9,181 nucleotides of DNA from Lachnospiraceae bacterium UBA6403 (GTDB lineage: Bacteria > Bacillota > Clostridia > Lachnospirales > Lachnospiraceae). The position numbers and the translations under genes were made by a program. Below, one piece after another: positions 1 through 6,706 of the stretch (positions are counted from its first letter, which is position 1; each line of letters begins with the position of its first letter). The notes under the pieces were generated by a model that worked only from the letters and a program-made list of their open reading frames with translations, was not told where the DNA came from and did no database searches. Where the stretch lies: contig DJPV01000026.1 in assembly GCA_002437435.1 (NCBI GenBank), positions 1 through 9,181 on the forward strand, in the 5' to 3' direction.

Positions 1-396
1 ATTCAGGTTGAATACTCGGTATTTCTGCCCGACAGCATTCCGCTATCGGATATTGAATTATGTTCCTTACTTGGTAATTTATTTGACAATGCCATCGAAG
101 CATGTGAACAGATCTCGGAAACAGAACAACGCACGATTGATTTTTCGATGAAACCATTTCAGAATATGCTTTCCATCGTCATAAGCAACCGGACAAATGG
201 AAATTACAGAATAGATAAGAAGAATCATTTTCTATCAACGAAAACTATAGAGGATACGCCCGAACATGGACTAGGGCTGTCGAGAATCCAAAGCATTGTA
301 AACGACCATGACGGTATTTTTAACATTCAACCAACAACGGATACCTTTATGATCCAGATATTGTTGCCACTTAAACGAAAGGATGAACCAACCTGA
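1..396 (+). CDS. GHKL-type sensor histidine kinase, C-terminal ATPase domain (partial, 5' end outside window)
   Basis: The frame is open from base 1, so the gene starts upstream of the window and only its last 131 residues are visible. They cover the ATP-binding domain of a GHKL kinase of the AgrC/LytS-like group. The N-box NLFDNAIEAC lies at fragment residues 26-35, followed by an ISN strand (61-63) and a glycine-rich ATP lid HGLGLSRIQSIV (89-100). The phosphoacceptor histidine and the membrane sensor region are off the window, so the ligand cannot be told. Kinases of this group autophosphorylate and pass the phosphate to a LytTR response regulator, and one follows directly: the stop codon overlaps the next ATG by one base (TGATG), indicating translational coupling. 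An internal ATG at 148 falls inside the ATPase domain, after the N-box, and is not a real start. Confidence 0.9.
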   Translation: MQVEYSVFLPDSIPLSDIELCSLLGNLFDNAIEACEQISETEQRTIDFSMKPFQNMLSIVISNRTNGNYRIDKKNHFLSTKTIEDTPEHGLGLSRIQSIVNDHDGIFNIQPTTDTFMIQILLPLKRKDEPT

Positions 397-1124
397 TGAA
401 TATAAATATCGCCATACTGGAAGACATTCCAAAACATTATAAACAATTAGCGGAAGTTATACATAACTGGGCTGAGAAAGAAGAATATGCTGTTTCTGTC
501 AAATGGTTTCACGATGAAACTTCTATTTTAGGATCAGCATTTATGAAAGACTGTAATTTGCTGTTTTCCGATATCGAACTGAAAAATGCCGACACGAATA
601 TGCCTGCCGCTGATCACATCAAAAATGGAATCGACATCTGCACACAATTAAGGAAAAACGGATATCACGGAGATATTATTTTTCTTACAGCTTTCCGTGA
701 ATATGTCTTTGACGGATATCAGGCACAGGCGATCAACTATTTATTAAAACCTGTTTCACCTGAAGCGATCGAGCGTTGCCTGGATCAGTATATTTCGCTG
801 CATTCTTCAGACTATTATTGCCTGCATAAGGACAGTAACATCATACGGATTCCATTCAACGATATCATTTCCATAAGCAGGCTGGGGCATGACTGCTGTA
901 TCACAACAGCTTCCGGCTTATACACGGAACGAACCTCGCTGAAAAACATGGAACAGCATCTGCCTGAACCATTTATACGCTGCCACAAATCCTGCATTGT
1001 CAATATAAATCATGTCACCTCCTTATCCGGCTCCACGATCTATCTTGCAAATAAACAAACCCAGACAGTAGGAAGAAATTATCTGGATGATGTACGAAAA
1101 GCATTGCTGCAGATTGCACAATAA
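396..1124 (+). CDS. LytTR-family response regulator (AgrA-like)
   Basis: This 242-residue regulator has an N-terminal receiver domain (about 1-125) and a C-terminal LytTR DNA-binding domain (about 138-240). The receiver keeps the full active site: acidic pair E9-D10, phosphoacceptor D59 in LLFSDIEL, T98 and K118 before P119. The LytTR part carries the family's typical RCHKSCIVNINHV segment (about 194-206). Such proteins bind direct repeats upstream of target promoters after phosphorylation by the partner kinase, here the gene ending at 396. The start ATG overlaps the kinase stop codon; an AAAGGA-like ribosome site lies about 12 bases upstream, so coupling probably helps translation. The oddity is the loop after D59: where relatives have a short DIxMPxxxGI segment, this protein has about eleven extra polar residues before NGID. 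The regulated genes are unknown. Confidence 0.92.
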   Translation: MNINIAILEDIPKHYKQLAEVIHNWAEKEEYAVSVKWFHDETSILGSAFMKDCNLLFSDIELKNADTNMPAADHIKNGIDICTQLRKNGYHGDIIFLTAFREYVFDGYQAQAINYLLKPVSPEAIERCLDQYISLHSSDYYCLHKDSNIIRIPFNDIISISRLGHDCCITTASGLYTERTSLKNMEQHLPEPFIRCHKSCIVNINHVTSLSGSTIYLANKQTQTVGRNYLDDVRKALLQIAQ

Positions 1125-1229
1125 AATAGCACCCTATAAGCATGATGCCCTTCAAGCAGTCAATGAAAATAACCAATGTCTGCTAAAAAACGTATCACTG
1201 CTCACAGAATGCCTGAAATAATACATCTT

Positions 1230-1838
1230 CTACTGCTTCTTCACATTCTCCACAAATCTCAGGATCTTCTCCCGGTCTTTGCCGATTCCGGTATCATTCT
1301 CCACACCGGAGCTGGTATCTGCACCATCCACATGAGTTGCGGCAAATGCCTCTGCCACATTGTCAGGATTTAAACCCCCGGCAAGAAGGGCAAACTTCTC
1401 ATCGTGTGGAATATCAGAGAGCACAGACCAGTCAAAGGTCTTCCCACTGCCCGGTGTCTGTGCATCAAAGATATATCCTTTTACTATGTCAGCCTGATGA
1501 TATTTCTCATAAGAAGACAGATCATGTACATTAAATGCTTTGATGACAGGAATACGGATCTCCTGCAGCAGTTTCTCGCTGATATCCCCATGAATCTGGA
1601 GCATCTGAATTCCGGCAGCTTCGATCTCCCGTATCTGATCGAGCGTCGGTTCTACCGTTACCGCTACGGATGTGACCGCAGGATTCAGCTTTTTTATAAG
1701 GGAAGCTGCTTTTTCTACTGTGATATTCCGCTTGCTTTTCGGAAAGAACATCACCATCCCCATAAAATCCGCACCGGCTTCATTTACATATTCAACTTCC
1801 TGTTCTTCTGTGATTCCACAGATCTTTACCAGACTCAT
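1230..1838 (-). CDS. trpF: phosphoribosylanthranilate isomerase
   Basis: At 202 residues it has the usual length of monofunctional TrpF, a (beta/alpha)8 barrel that converts N-(5'-phosphoribosyl)anthranilate to CdRP in tryptophan biosynthesis. It shows the opening VKICGIT with the catalytic cysteine at C7, FFPKSKRNI (31-39, with the phosphate-binding arginine R37), QIHG (81-84), IFDAQTPGSGKTFDW with catalytic aspartate D125, LAGGLNPDNV, and the terminal DTSSGVE phosphate-binding segment. The usual SPR triplet reads SKR. The start is set by GGAG five bases upstream of the ATG. No other trp gene is in view: the gene follows fprA after 72 bases and converges with the response regulator, so it is an orphan copy here. 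Its own weak promoter may lie in the gap (1877-1905); read-through from fprA is equally possible. No clear intrinsic terminator follows it. Confidence 0.93.
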   Translation of the reverse strand: MSLVKICGITEEQEVEYVNEAGADFMGMVMFFPKSKRNITVEKAASLIKKLNPAVTSVAVTVEPTLDQIREIEAAGIQMLQIHGDISEKLLQEIRIPVIKAFNVHDLSSYEKYHQADIVKGYIFDAQTPGSGKTFDWSVLSDIPHDEKFALLAGGLNPDNVAEAFAATHVDGADTSSGVENDTGIGKDREKILRFVENVKKQ

Positions 1839-1876
1839 AGCTTCTCCATTCTGTCATTTATATGTATGACCTCTTT

Positions 1877-1905
1877 ATCATAGTGGTAGAACAATACTTT
1901 TTAAA
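1877..1905 (-). promoter_or_regulatory. candidate sigma-A promoter for trpF
   Basis: On the - strand a TTTAAA -35 box (1905-1900, four of six consensus bases) is separated by exactly 17 bases from a TATGAT -10 box (1882-1877, five of six). Transcription would begin near 1870 and give a leader of about 30 bases with the GGAG ribosome site. The fit is moderate and the region is AT-rich, so a chance match is possible. Confidence 0.35.
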
Positions 1906-1910
1906 ATCGA

Positions 1911-3065
1911 CTATTTACACAGTTCGTCCGCCAGTGCATCGATCTGTGCAAGGCTTGCGTCATTTAATGCTGCCTTGATCTGAACTGTTGTATCGGTAAA
2001 TGTCAGATTCTTGCTGTTTTCAAACATACCCTTCATAACCTTTGCAGCCATTGGAGCCCATGCACCATTCTCGATCAGACCGATCGTGCGGTTCTGAAAA
2101 TTACGTTCTGTCAGGTGATTGATAAACTCTCTCATAAATGGGAAAATGTCACCGTTATAGGTCGTTGTTGCAAGTACCAGTTTGCCATAACGGAACGCGT
2201 CTTCTACTGCCTCTGCCATATCACAGCGGGCAAGGTCATTAACTGCTACCTTTGGACATCCCTTTTCGGTCAGTTTCTTTGCAAGAAGCTCTGCTGCCTC
2301 TTTTGTATGTCCATAGACAGATGTATAAGCGATCACTACACCGTCTGTTTCTACTCCATAAGATGACCATGTATCATATAAACCGATGTAATATCCGAGA
2401 TTCTCTGTCAGAACCGGTCCATGAAGCGGACAGATGATCTGGATATCCAGTCCTGCTGCCTTTTTCAACAATGCCTGAACCTGCGTACCGAACTTTCCTA
2501 CGATTCCGATGTAGTAACGGCGAGCCTCACACGCCCAGTCTTCCTCTACATCCAATGCTCCGAATTTGCCGAATCCATCTGCGGAGAATAGCACCTTATC
2601 TGTGCTGTCATAAGTCACCATAACTTCCGGCCAGTGTACCATCGGAGCCATGACAAATGTCAGCTCATGCTTTCCAAGTGATAAGGTATCTCCCTCTTTC
2701 ACCATCATTCTTCTGTCAGCATAATCTTTTCCAAAGAAGTTCTTCATCATGTTAAATGCTGCCGCTGTTGCAACAACTGTTGCTGTCGGATACTTCTCCA
2801 TGAAATTTGCAAGATTTGCCGAATGATCCGGCTCCATATGCTGAACCACGATGTAATCCGGTGTCCGTCCTGCAAGCTCTGTTTCCAGCTTTGCAAACCA
2901 TTCCTCTGTAAAATTCTGATCAACCGTATCCATAACAGCGACCTTCTCATCCATGATCACATAAGAATTATATGCCATGCCATTTGGCACAATATACTGT
3001 CCTTCAAACAGATCGACCTCATGGTCATTCACACCAATGTACCTGATATCATTTGTAACTGTCAT
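1911..3065 (-). CDS. fprA: A-type flavoprotein / class A flavodiiron protein
   Basis: This 384-residue cytoplasmic enzyme has an N-terminal metallo-beta-lactamase-like di-iron domain (about 1-240) and a C-terminal flavodoxin domain (about 242-384). All iron ligands expected for the family are present: H76-x-E78-x-D80-H81 in QHMEPDHSAN, H144 in MVHWPEV, D163 in LFSADGFG and H215 in CPLHGP. The FMN phosphate loop is YTSVYGHT (247-254). Length and architecture match the two-domain class A enzymes, which reduce O2 to water and/or NO to N2O using electrons from rubredoxin or a similar carrier. No rubredoxin or extra redox domain is fused or adjacent. The start is secure: AGGAGG sits nine bases upstream of the ATG. 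It is separated from the ABC permease gene by 141 bases and followed 72 bases later by trpF. Whether it prefers O2 or NO cannot be read from the sequence. Confidence 0.96.
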   Translation of the reverse strand: MTVTNDIRYIGVNDHEVDLFEGQYIVPNGMAYNSYVIMDEKVAVMDTVDQNFTEEWFAKLETELAGRTPDYIVVQHMEPDHSANLANFMEKYPTATVVATAAAFNMMKNFFGKDYADRRMMVKEGDTLSLGKHELTFVMAPMVHWPEVMVTYDSTDKVLFSADGFGKFGALDVEEDWACEARRYYIGIVGKFGTQVQALLKKAAGLDIQIICPLHGPVLTENLGYYIGLYDTWSSYGVETDGVVIAYTSVYGHTKEAAELLAKKLTEKGCPKVAVNDLARCDMAEAVEDAFRYGKLVLATTTYNGDIFPFMREFINHLTERNFQNRTIGLIENGAWAPMAAKVMKGMFENSKNLTFTDTTVQIKAALNDASLAQIDALADELCK

Positions 3066-3074
3066 TCTTTTCTT

Positions 3075-3080
3075 CCTCCT
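3075..3080 (-). promoter_or_regulatory. consensus Shine-Dalgarno of fprA
   Basis: A full AGGAGG on the - strand with a nine-base spacer to the ATG at 3065. It is the strongest ribosome site in the window, fixes the fprA start, and suggests high translation. Confidence 0.85.
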
Positions 3081-3110
3081 GTCAAATCATTTTTATTTTA
3101 TATTTCCTAC

Positions 3111-3135
3111 CTGCAATCATTCTTTACATTTGCAG
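3111..3135 (-). promoter_or_regulatory. dyad CTGCAA-N13-TTGCAG upstream of fprA (candidate operator)
   Basis: Perfect 6-bp inverted half-sites occupy 3111-3116 and 3130-3135, centred about 58 bases before the fprA start. There is no T-run, so it does not look like a terminator. A TATAAA -10-like hexamer lies just downstream (3102-3097) but lacks a convincing -35. The half-sites match no regulator I can name. Confidence 0.3.
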
Positions 3136-3158
3136 TTTTTCTCATAACATTTTGTGTC

Positions 3159-3181
3159 CATATGAATTTTGATATCATATG
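3159..3181. promoter_or_regulatory. dyad CATATGA-N9-TCATATG in the permease-fprA gap (candidate operator)
   Basis: A perfect 7-bp inverted repeat (3159-3165 and 3175-3181) with a nine-base loop, overlapping the 8-base palindrome TGATATCA (3170-3177). It lies 26 bases past the permease stop codon and about 95 bases before the fprA start. No T-run follows on the - strand, so an intrinsic terminator is unlikely. In such AT-rich DNA a 7-bp dyad can arise by chance. Confidence 0.3.
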
Positions 3182-3206
3182 CTCTTTGCAATTTAACCAT
3201 TTTTCT

Positions 3207-5762
3207 TTAATCCACAGACTTCAACGACTCTGCCATGTTGATCCGCTCCAGTCTCGCCGACATGAACAGGTTGACACAGCCATTAAAGACAAATGTCAGA
3301 ATAATACTGTACACATAACTGAGCGGTGAGATATAGGTATCAAATGAAACCATATCTACATGGATCTGGTCCATAACAAAGCTGTGCAGAAATACGCCAA
3401 GCACCAGTCCAACTGCAATTCCGATCGCCGTCAGCACCCAGTTCTCACGGAATACATAAGACGAGGTTTCATTTCTGAAAAATCCAAGTACTTTTACCGT
3501 CGCGATCTCCCGGATCCGTTCTGTGATGTTAATATTTGTCAGGTTATACAGCACGATAAATGCCAGTGCTGCCGCCGACAGAATAACGACCAGAACGATA
3601 TAGTCCAGACTCTTCATCATATTTCCGATACGCTCACGCATATCTTTATTTACGATAACCGAGGAAACGACCGTCTCTTTCATCAGGTCAGCCGATACCT
3701 CATGTGCATCCATATCGGGTTTCAGATTGAAATAGATCGAATGATACTCCGGAGCTTCTTCCATCTGATCTGCGTATGTCTCCGGCGACAAATATACATA
3801 ATTATATACATGATTCTCAAAGATACCGGAGATCTTCACCTCGATCTCTTTCATATCACTGTTCCGGATCGTGATCGTATCCCCGACGGACAGATCATAG
3901 AGATCTGCAAGCGCATTATTGATAACTGCCTCATCCTTGCCCGGATATGCGATCTCCTTATTCTTGCTGTTATGGAAATTCATATATTTATCCGAATGTT
4001 CCGGCTCCTTCATAATAACCAGATTAATGCTCTTAATGCCATCGGACTCCACCAGATCCCAGCTTGTCTCACTTGCAAAATCATAGTCCTGCATATATTT
4101 GTCTAATTTATCATACAGATCACCGGCTGCCGCTGATTCTGAACCCGCCTGCGCTGCCCCCTGCTGATCCGTCTGTTCATTCTCCGCAGATGCAGAAGTT
4201 TCTTCCCCATCATCAATGCTCTCTGCGAGGGTCAGTGTTCCATCTAAGATCTGGATCTCATCGTACTGACGGTCTGCAAAGCCTGCGATTGAATCATTGA
4301 TACCAAATCCGGTCAGAAGCAGAGCCGTACATCCGCTGATTCCTATTACCATCATAAAGAAACGCTTCTTATAACGGAAGATATTTCGAACGGATACCTT
4401 ATGCAGGAATTTTAACCGCTTCCAGATAAACGGAATCCGTTCCAGCAGTACACGTTTGCCCGCTTTCGGCGCTTTCGGACGCATCAGCCCTGCCGCAGTC
4501 TCTGACAATTCATACCGGCAGGTAAACCATGTCGTTCCAACGGAACAAAGCAGGGATACCAGCAGAACGATTCCTGCCAGCTTCCAGTCCATAATATAAG
4601 TGAGCGGCAGATTCAGATACAGCATATGATATGCCATCCAGATTACACGCGGAAATGCATAGGTTCCGGCAAAGAAGCCGCCTATACATCCGGTAACTGC
4701 TGCCGTTCCTGAATAGATCATATATTTGCCCATGATCGTATGCTCGCTGTATCCAAGTGCCTTTAACATTCCGATCATCGTCCGCTGTTCCTCGACCATA
4801 CGGTTCATCGTCGTCATACAGACAAGCACTGCAACCAGTACAAAGAACACCGGAAATACTCTTGCTACACCATCCACGATATCCGAATCGCTCTCAAAAC
4901 AGACATAGCCGACATTTGTCTCTCTGCCAAGGATATAATAACTGACATCCGGTGCATCATCTAAAGTTACACCGGCTGCCATATCTGCGGTAAGCCCGGT
5001 CTGCATCAGAAGCTCCTGATACCGTTTCGTAACACGCTCCTTACAGATGGCATCCCAGTCATCCTTTTTCTCATCCATATAGGTATCGTAAGCATCATCA
5101 TATAATGCATAGTCCTGATCGAACCGGATATAGACATCGGTATAACATTCGCAGTCAAATGCTTCCGGCTTCATATATACAAAACCACTTAATTTACCGG
5201 TTCCAAGAGTCGTTGTTCCACGTTCAAAATTAATATAGAGGGAAGACTGTATCGTTCCGGTAACGGTAAATTCTTTATAGCGGAGCTTCGCCACAGTATC
5301 ATCACTGTTCGTATCTGCCACGGTAATGACATCACCGATCTTCACATCTGTCATCTTGACATCTACTACACATTCATCGTCCGCTTCCGGCAGTCTGCCA
5401 TCTACCAGACGGATATTGTTGACATGCTCCGGCAATGACAGCGTTTTGAGCGCACGTTCATTGTCGCCCATGCCATCATAGAGTACATCAAATGAATAGC
5501 TGCCCTCAGCATACCGGACATCCTTCTCATCTGCAAATGCTTCCACATCCTCATCCGTATACCCAAGTGTGGACAACAGATGCAGATCATAGAATTCCGA
5601 TTCACTGAGAAAATCCGTAATCGTCTTTACCATCGCCGGTTTCGTCACTTTCAAACCTGAAAAGAAGCCAACACCTAAGGCTATGATCGCAAGGATCGCT
5701 GCAAACCGTCCAAAACTGTTTTTAATTTCCCGAAATGTCGTACGACGCATCATTGATTTCAT
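3207..5762 (-). CDS. FtsX-type ABC transporter permease (duplicated-domain, 851 aa)
   Basis: A large membrane protein with two FtsX-like permease units. About eight membrane segments can be seen: 20-40; then 300-320, 350-372 and 393-413; then 466-488; then 721-740, 775-795 and 812-832. Long extracytoplasmic domains follow the first (about 41-298) and fifth (about 489-718) segments. Each unit carries the cytoplasmic coupling segment typical of the family, EEQRTMIGMLKALGY (324-338) and TERIREIATVKVLGF (747-761). It should pair with the ATPase encoded nine bases upstream; such pairs move lipids, lipoproteins or peptides, or drive cell-envelope processes by mechanotransmission, but the substrate is unknown here. 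The start overlaps a weak ribosome site (GGTAGGT) formed at the ATPase stop codon, consistent with coupling; M4 or M5 are alternative starts. An Ala/Ser/Glu/Gln-rich stretch at residues 515-547 looks like a flexible linker. Confidence 0.92.
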   Translation of the reverse strand: MKSMMRRTTFREIKNSFGRFAAILAIIALGVGFFSGLKVTKPAMVKTITDFLSESEFYDLHLLSTLGYTDEDVEAFADEKDVRYAEGSYSFDVLYDGMGDNERALKTLSLPEHVNNIRLVDGRLPEADDECVVDVKMTDVKIGDVITVADTNSDDTVAKLRYKEFTVTGTIQSSLYINFERGTTTLGTGKLSGFVYMKPEAFDCECYTDVYIRFDQDYALYDDAYDTYMDEKKDDWDAICKERVTKRYQELLMQTGLTADMAAGVTLDDAPDVSYYILGRETNVGYVCFESDSDIVDGVARVFPVFFVLVAVLVCMTTMNRMVEEQRTMIGMLKALGYSEHTIMGKYMIYSGTAAVTGCIGGFFAGTYAFPRVIWMAYHMLYLNLPLTYIMDWKLAGIVLLVSLLCSVGTTWFTCRYELSETAAGLMRPKAPKAGKRVLLERIPFIWKRLKFLHKVSVRNIFRYKKRFFMMVIGISGCTALLLTGFGINDSIAGFADRQYDEIQILDGTLTLAESIDDGEETSASAENEQTDQQGAAQAGSESAAAGDLYDKLDKYMQDYDFASETSWDLVESDGIKSINLVIMKEPEHSDKYMNFHNSKNKEIAYPGKDEAVINNALADLYDLSVGDTITIRNSDMKEIEVKISGIFENHVYNYVYLSPETYADQMEEAPEYHSIYFNLKPDMDAHEVSADLMKETVVSSVIVNKDMRERIGNMMKSLDYIVLVVILSAAALAFIVLYNLTNINITERIREIATVKVLGFFRNETSSYVFRENWVLTAIGIAVGLVLGVFLHSFVMDQIHVDMVSFDTYISPLSYVYSIILTFVFNGCVNLFMSARLERINMAESLKSVD

Positions 5763-5771
5763 AAGACATAC

Positions 5772-6476
5772 CTACCATTCCAGATCTTCTACATTTTTAA
5801 TGTTATCATTCAGAACAACCTTCTCCACCGTTCCACTCTTAACTGTGATCACACGGTCCGCCATTGCTGTAAGTGCCTGGTTATGTGTGATAACGATAAC
5901 CGTAGTTCCGGTGTTCCTGCAGGTATCCTGAAGTAATTTGAGTACGGATTTTCCCGTATTATAATCCAGCGCACCGGTCGGTTCATCGCATAAAAGCAGC
6001 TTCGGATTCTTTGCAAGTGCTCTGGCGATCGCAACTCGCTGCTGCTCTCCGCCGGATAACTGCGCCGGGAAGTTTGCCATACGATCTTCAAGTCCTACCT
6101 GCTTTAATACCGTTGCCGCATCTAACGGATCCTTGCAGATCTGTGCCGCAAGCTCTACATTTTCCAGTGCTGTCAGATTCTGTACCAGATTATAGAACTG
6201 GAATACAAATCCTACATCATATCTCCTGTATGCTGTAAGCTGACGCTTGTTCAGCCCGGAGATTTCTTTTCCGTCCAGATATACACTGCCGCCAGACAGC
6301 GTATCCATTCCACCGAGGATATTCAGGATCGTTGTCTTTCCTGCTCCTGACGCTCCAACGATGACACAGAATTCTCCTTTTTCGATCTCGAAGTTCACAT
6401 CCCGCAGAGCATGGATCTCAACCTCGCCGGTCTTATATATTTTCTTAACATCCTTAAACTCAACATATGCACTCAT
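5772..6476 (-). CDS. ABC transporter ATP-binding protein, LolD/MacB family
   Basis: This 234-residue protein is a complete single nucleotide-binding domain. It has Walker [10 protein letters not shown] (41-49), Q-loop Q93 in FVFQFYN, ABC signature LSGGEQQ (140-146), Walker B LLLCDE (160-165) followed by the PTGALD D-loop, and the switch histidine H198 in VITHN. The FVFQFYNL segment and the PTGALD loop are characteristic of the MacB/LolD group of type VII ABC systems. It powers the FtsX-type permease encoded nine bases downstream. The start is supported by AAAGGAG at 6486-6492, nine bases before the ATG. Upstream is the long palindrome at 6501-6707, so the mRNA leader or the intercistronic segment is highly structured. 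The ATPase is distinct in sequence from the ATPase domain of the next gene upstream, so this is not a recent duplication. Confidence 0.96.
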   Translation of the reverse strand: MSAYVEFKDVKKIYKTGEVEIHALRDVNFEIEKGEFCVIVGASGAGKTTILNILGGMDTLSGGSVYLDGKEISGLNKRQLTAYRRYDVGFVFQFYNLVQNLTALENVELAAQICKDPLDAATVLKQVGLEDRMANFPAQLSGGEQQRVAIARALAKNPKLLLCDEPTGALDYNTGKSVLKLLQDTCRNTGTTVIVITHNQALTAMADRVITVKSGTVEKVVLNDNIKNVEDLEW

Positions 6477-6485
6477 GCCGCCTGG

Positions 6486-6492
6486 CTCCTTT
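6486..6492 (-). promoter_or_regulatory. Shine-Dalgarno of the ABC ATPase gene, next to the palindrome
   Basis: AAAGGAG on the - strand with a nine-base spacer to the ATG at 6476. It lies only about eight bases beyond the base of the 16-bp outer stem of the palindrome, so formation of that stem could influence ribosome access. That influence is inference. Confidence 0.75.
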
Positions 6493-6508
6493 CTCTATAT
6501 ATAAATGA

Positions 6509-6524
6509 TTACGAACATACGTAA
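6509..6524. repeat. small alternative hairpin inside one arm of the palindrome
   Basis: TTACG (6509-6513) and CGTAA (6520-6524) form a 5-bp inverted repeat with a six-base loop. The first half also belongs to the 16-bp outer stem, so the two structures exclude each other. Confidence 0.4.
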
Positions 6525-6579
6525 CTATCATCCATACATGAACAGTTTGAATTACCAAAGCAGGGGCATTTGAGGTCGC

Positions 6580-6616
6580 CGGTCCTTAGATGGCGCTTAG
6601 CGGCATCTTAGTACCG
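6580..6616. repeat. core hairpin of the palindrome
   Basis: A near-continuous hairpin: CGGT/ACCG, CT/AG, AGATG/CATCT and CGC/GCG, separated by three symmetric single mismatches, with a TTA loop (6597-6599). Fourteen paired positions in 37 bases give it the look of a selected RNA or repeat terminus rather than chance. Confidence 0.65.
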
Positions 6617-6706
6617 TTGCAGACCGAAACGAGCGGAAGCGTCCACTGTTTGGTAATGTCAATACTGTTCATGTAAGTTTATAGATAACCAGTTCGTAAT
6701 CATTTA

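Noticed and set aside
1125..1229. Possible terminator between the convergent response regulator and trpF
   Set aside because: AGCAG/CTGCT (1155-1184) can pair, but the loop is long, the inner stem is broken by mismatches, and the adjacent run is A on the + strand with no T-run behind the stem in either direction.
1404..1883. A 159-codon open frame on the + strand
   Set aside because: It is antisense to the well-supported trpF, with no motif and no ribosome site.
2823..3329. A 168-codon open frame on the + strand spanning the fprA start
   Set aside because: It is antisense to the start of fprA, the gap, and the end of the permease; its composition and lack of any motif mark it as a shadow.
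3360..4106. A 248-codon open frame on the + strand
   Set aside because: It lies wholly antisense to the FtsX-type permease gene, is rich in Cys/His/Ile as reverse-strand artefacts are, and has no recognisable domain or ribosome site.
6650..6664. TTGACA on the - strand inside the palindrome as a -35 box
   Set aside because: The hexamer is perfect, but no TATAAT-like sequence follows at 16-18 bases, and it lies within a paired arm of the repeat.
6477..6706. 6S RNA as an explanation of the palindrome
   Set aside because: The size and long-hairpin shape are similar, but I see no clear central bubble with 6S-like sequence and no convincing promoter of its own; kept only as an unclassified structure.
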